From: Monoplex corrugatus
Taxonomy: Eukaryota; Mollusca; Gastropoda; Littorinimorpha; Ranellidae
Length of the DNA: 64,000 bases
Reading direction: 5' to 3'
Assembly: GCA_030674185.1 (NCBI GenBank)
Contig: CM060307.1
Span: 75,450,135-75,514,134 of the forward strand
Shown here: positions 62,542 to 64,000 of the stretch, piece after piece
Layout of the letters: each line of letters begins with the position of its first letter
Position numbering within the stretch: the first letter of the stretch is position 1
Program-made: the position numbers and the translations under genes
Notes under the pieces: generated by a model
Database searches by the model: none
What the model saw: only the letters and a program-made list of their open reading frames with translations
What the model was told of the DNA's origin: nothing

Positions 62542-62754
62542 TTTATGTGCCGGAATGATCATTCTCAAGATCGTGGGCACCAAAGGAAAGGAAGGAAAGG
62601 AAACCTGTAACCTCTGTTATCGTAATCGACCTACCAGTCAGCGCGCCTACAGATCTGTAAACTACACTGCTTAGATCTTTTCACAAAACCAGACTAAGCT
62701 TATCTTGTCCACCACCATACCAGACCAGACAAATCCTCCATGGGTTGTGACTAG

Positions 62755-63005
62755 CAAAACTAACAGCCGAATGATAATGATAATATCGTGAGAGATACGG
62801 CAACTGAGCTCAGATCGGCAGTTTTAGAAACTGACGTTGAGATTGTTTCTAGCAAGATCAATAGCCGATTGATAATGAGAGATGTGGCAAAAGACAGCTC
62901 AGATCGGCAATTTTAAAAACTGATGTTTATAGTGTGACTAGCAAAACTAATAGCCGAATGATAATGATCATATCGTGAGAGATATGGCAAAAAACAGTTC
63001 AGGTC
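62755..63005. repeat. Local triplicate repeat with AGCCGA and GATAATGAT words
   Basis: GACTAGCAAAACTAACAGCC, TAGCAAGATCAATAGCC and GACTAGCAAAACTAATAGCC each precede a GATAATGA block and a GGCAA..CAGCTCAGATCGGCA-type block. This gives about three diverged units of 90-120 bp. Confidence 0.65.
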
Positions 63006-63679
63006 TGCACGCTGTGTTCGTTTCCCTCTGGTCTCTGTGAACGGCGGTCCCACATCTCCTCCCACCCCCACTCCTCCACATCTCTACATTCCCCCACTTT
63101 CTCCATCTCCCCTGCACTTCCACCCACCTTTCCAGCAACCTTTACATTTCTCTCATACGCAACCTACCCGACTTCCTCCATCCATCTCTTTCTGTATTTC
63201 CACTTTCTTACATCTTATCTCTCATACGCATTATTCTCCTTCCCTCTTCTCTCTCCTCCCCCCCCCCACCCCGGCCATTCTTATCCCCCTCACCTCACAC
63301 TCTCTGTCCAGGAAATAAATATCAGCACATAGAAAAGGTTGACTATAACTATTCATTATCAGTCAACGATTCAAATAGTGATAACTGTGTTGCCGTGTTT
63401 AGCGCTGAACAAGACACAAATGAATACATTCTGGAACAGCAGGCTGGCTTCGCGACTGTAGCCGGGTAGATAACCTACCCGGCCCGAGTGAGGTGGAGCA
63501 GTAATACTGTGACACGTCAGATCAGCTGCCGCCTCAGGTTGCTGTGTATGACAGCTTGTGCAGGGCATGAGATAGTGAACTCTTGTACCCCGACAACGAT
63601 ACCCGTACTCAGGAGCCCAGCATTCATCAGTGTAGTTTTCATTCCTGCTGCACGACAGGAAACGAAGCAGACGACAGAA

Positions 63680-63763
63680 ATGACCTGGCTTGGAGTTGCG
63701 TTAGGCGTCGGTATTGCAATCCTTTTTCTGGGACTTGTGTTTTTGATTCTGTGGCTGTTCCCA
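63680..63763 (+). CDS. Membrane-anchor first exon, possible second CYP20-like gene, partial
   Basis: The ATG opens 28 codons, MTWLGVALGVG followed by a hydrophobic run ending LWLFP, then the donor GTGAGT in phase 0. CYP20A1 exon 1 upstream has the same design: a short N-terminal anchor ending in a proline, also phase 0, 24 codons. This may be the first exon of a tandem CYP20-like or other ER-anchored protein that continues past the right edge. The exon alone cannot prove the family; any single-pass membrane protein is possible. Confidence 0.5.
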
Positions 63764-63788
63764 GTGAGTATGCTTATATGGCTATTAT

Positions 63789-63908
63789 TGTTGTGTTGTG
63801 TTGTGTTGTGTTGTGTTGTGTTGTGTTGTGTTGTGTTGTGTTGTGTTGTGTTGTGTTGTGTTGTGTTGTGTTGTGTTGTGTTGTGCTGTGTTGTGTTGTG
63901 TTGTGTTG
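63789..63908. repeat. (TTGTG)n pentanucleotide repeat
   Basis: About 24 nearly perfect TTGTG units with one C variant, then degenerate units to the window end. It starts 26 bp after the putative donor at 63764. Confidence 0.95.
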
Positions 63909-64000
63909 ATGTTATGTTGTGTAATGGCCATATTGTTATTTCATGTTGTGTCGTGTTGTGTTGTGTCATGTTGTGTTATGTTATGGTTATATTGTTATTT

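Noticed and set aside
63517..63909. ORFs of repeated NTTQH or CCVVL units
   Set aside because: They are translations of the TTGTG pentanucleotide array. Only the 63680-63763 frame on the plus strand has exon-like context.

Overview
The window looks like animal (metazoan) nuclear DNA. It is AT-rich, with long introns, very many (CA/GT)n tracts, non-LTR retrotransposon fragments, one mariner transposon and small palindromic elements. The three genes I can identify are animal orthologues. The tRNA-headed dispersed repeats and the repeat style suggest a mollusc, most likely a gastropod; that placement is inference. No prokaryotic, CRISPR or viral feature was seen.

Layout. (1) 1-23961, minus strand: an SRSF10-type SR splicing factor running off the left edge. 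Seven coding exons can be chained by reading phase. They encode an RRM and then arginine/serine-rich exons, two of which are diverged copies of each other. The intron between RRM exons 2 and 3 has the terminal and branch-site sequences of a U12-type AT-AC intron. Its introns hold an intact mariner element, TTAA-flanked elements, a LINE fragment and a CpG-rich block. (2) 25706-40004, plus strand: a complete eight-exon DENND10 (FAM45) orthologue of 356 codons, head to head with the SR gene about 1.7 kb away. A long antisense LINE ORF sits in its second intron. (3) 40005-47611: a repeat-rich intergenic stretch with one unplaced exon-like ORF. (4) 47612-57676, plus strand: a complete eleven-exon CYP20A1 orthologue of 471 codons. 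(5) 57677-63679: intergenic or long 3' UTR with palindromic elements and tandem duplications. (6) 63680-63763, plus strand: a membrane-anchor first exon with the same design and splice phase as CYP20A1 exon 1, perhaps the start of a second CYP20-like gene that continues past the right edge.

The genes do not form one pathway. The SR protein acts in nuclear splicing, DENND10 belongs to the DENN-domain Rab regulators, and CYP20A1 is an orphan membrane P450. The observations most worth checking are the U12 AT-AC intron with a U2-type donor 19 nt downstream, the duplicated symmetric RS exons, a family of nearly perfectly palindromic TTAA-ended elements, GT microsatellites carried inside LINE 3' ends, and an inverted-arm element with a degenerate hammerhead-like core. 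Exon boundaries come from reading GT/AG sites, phase continuity and remembered family sequences. No alignment was run.
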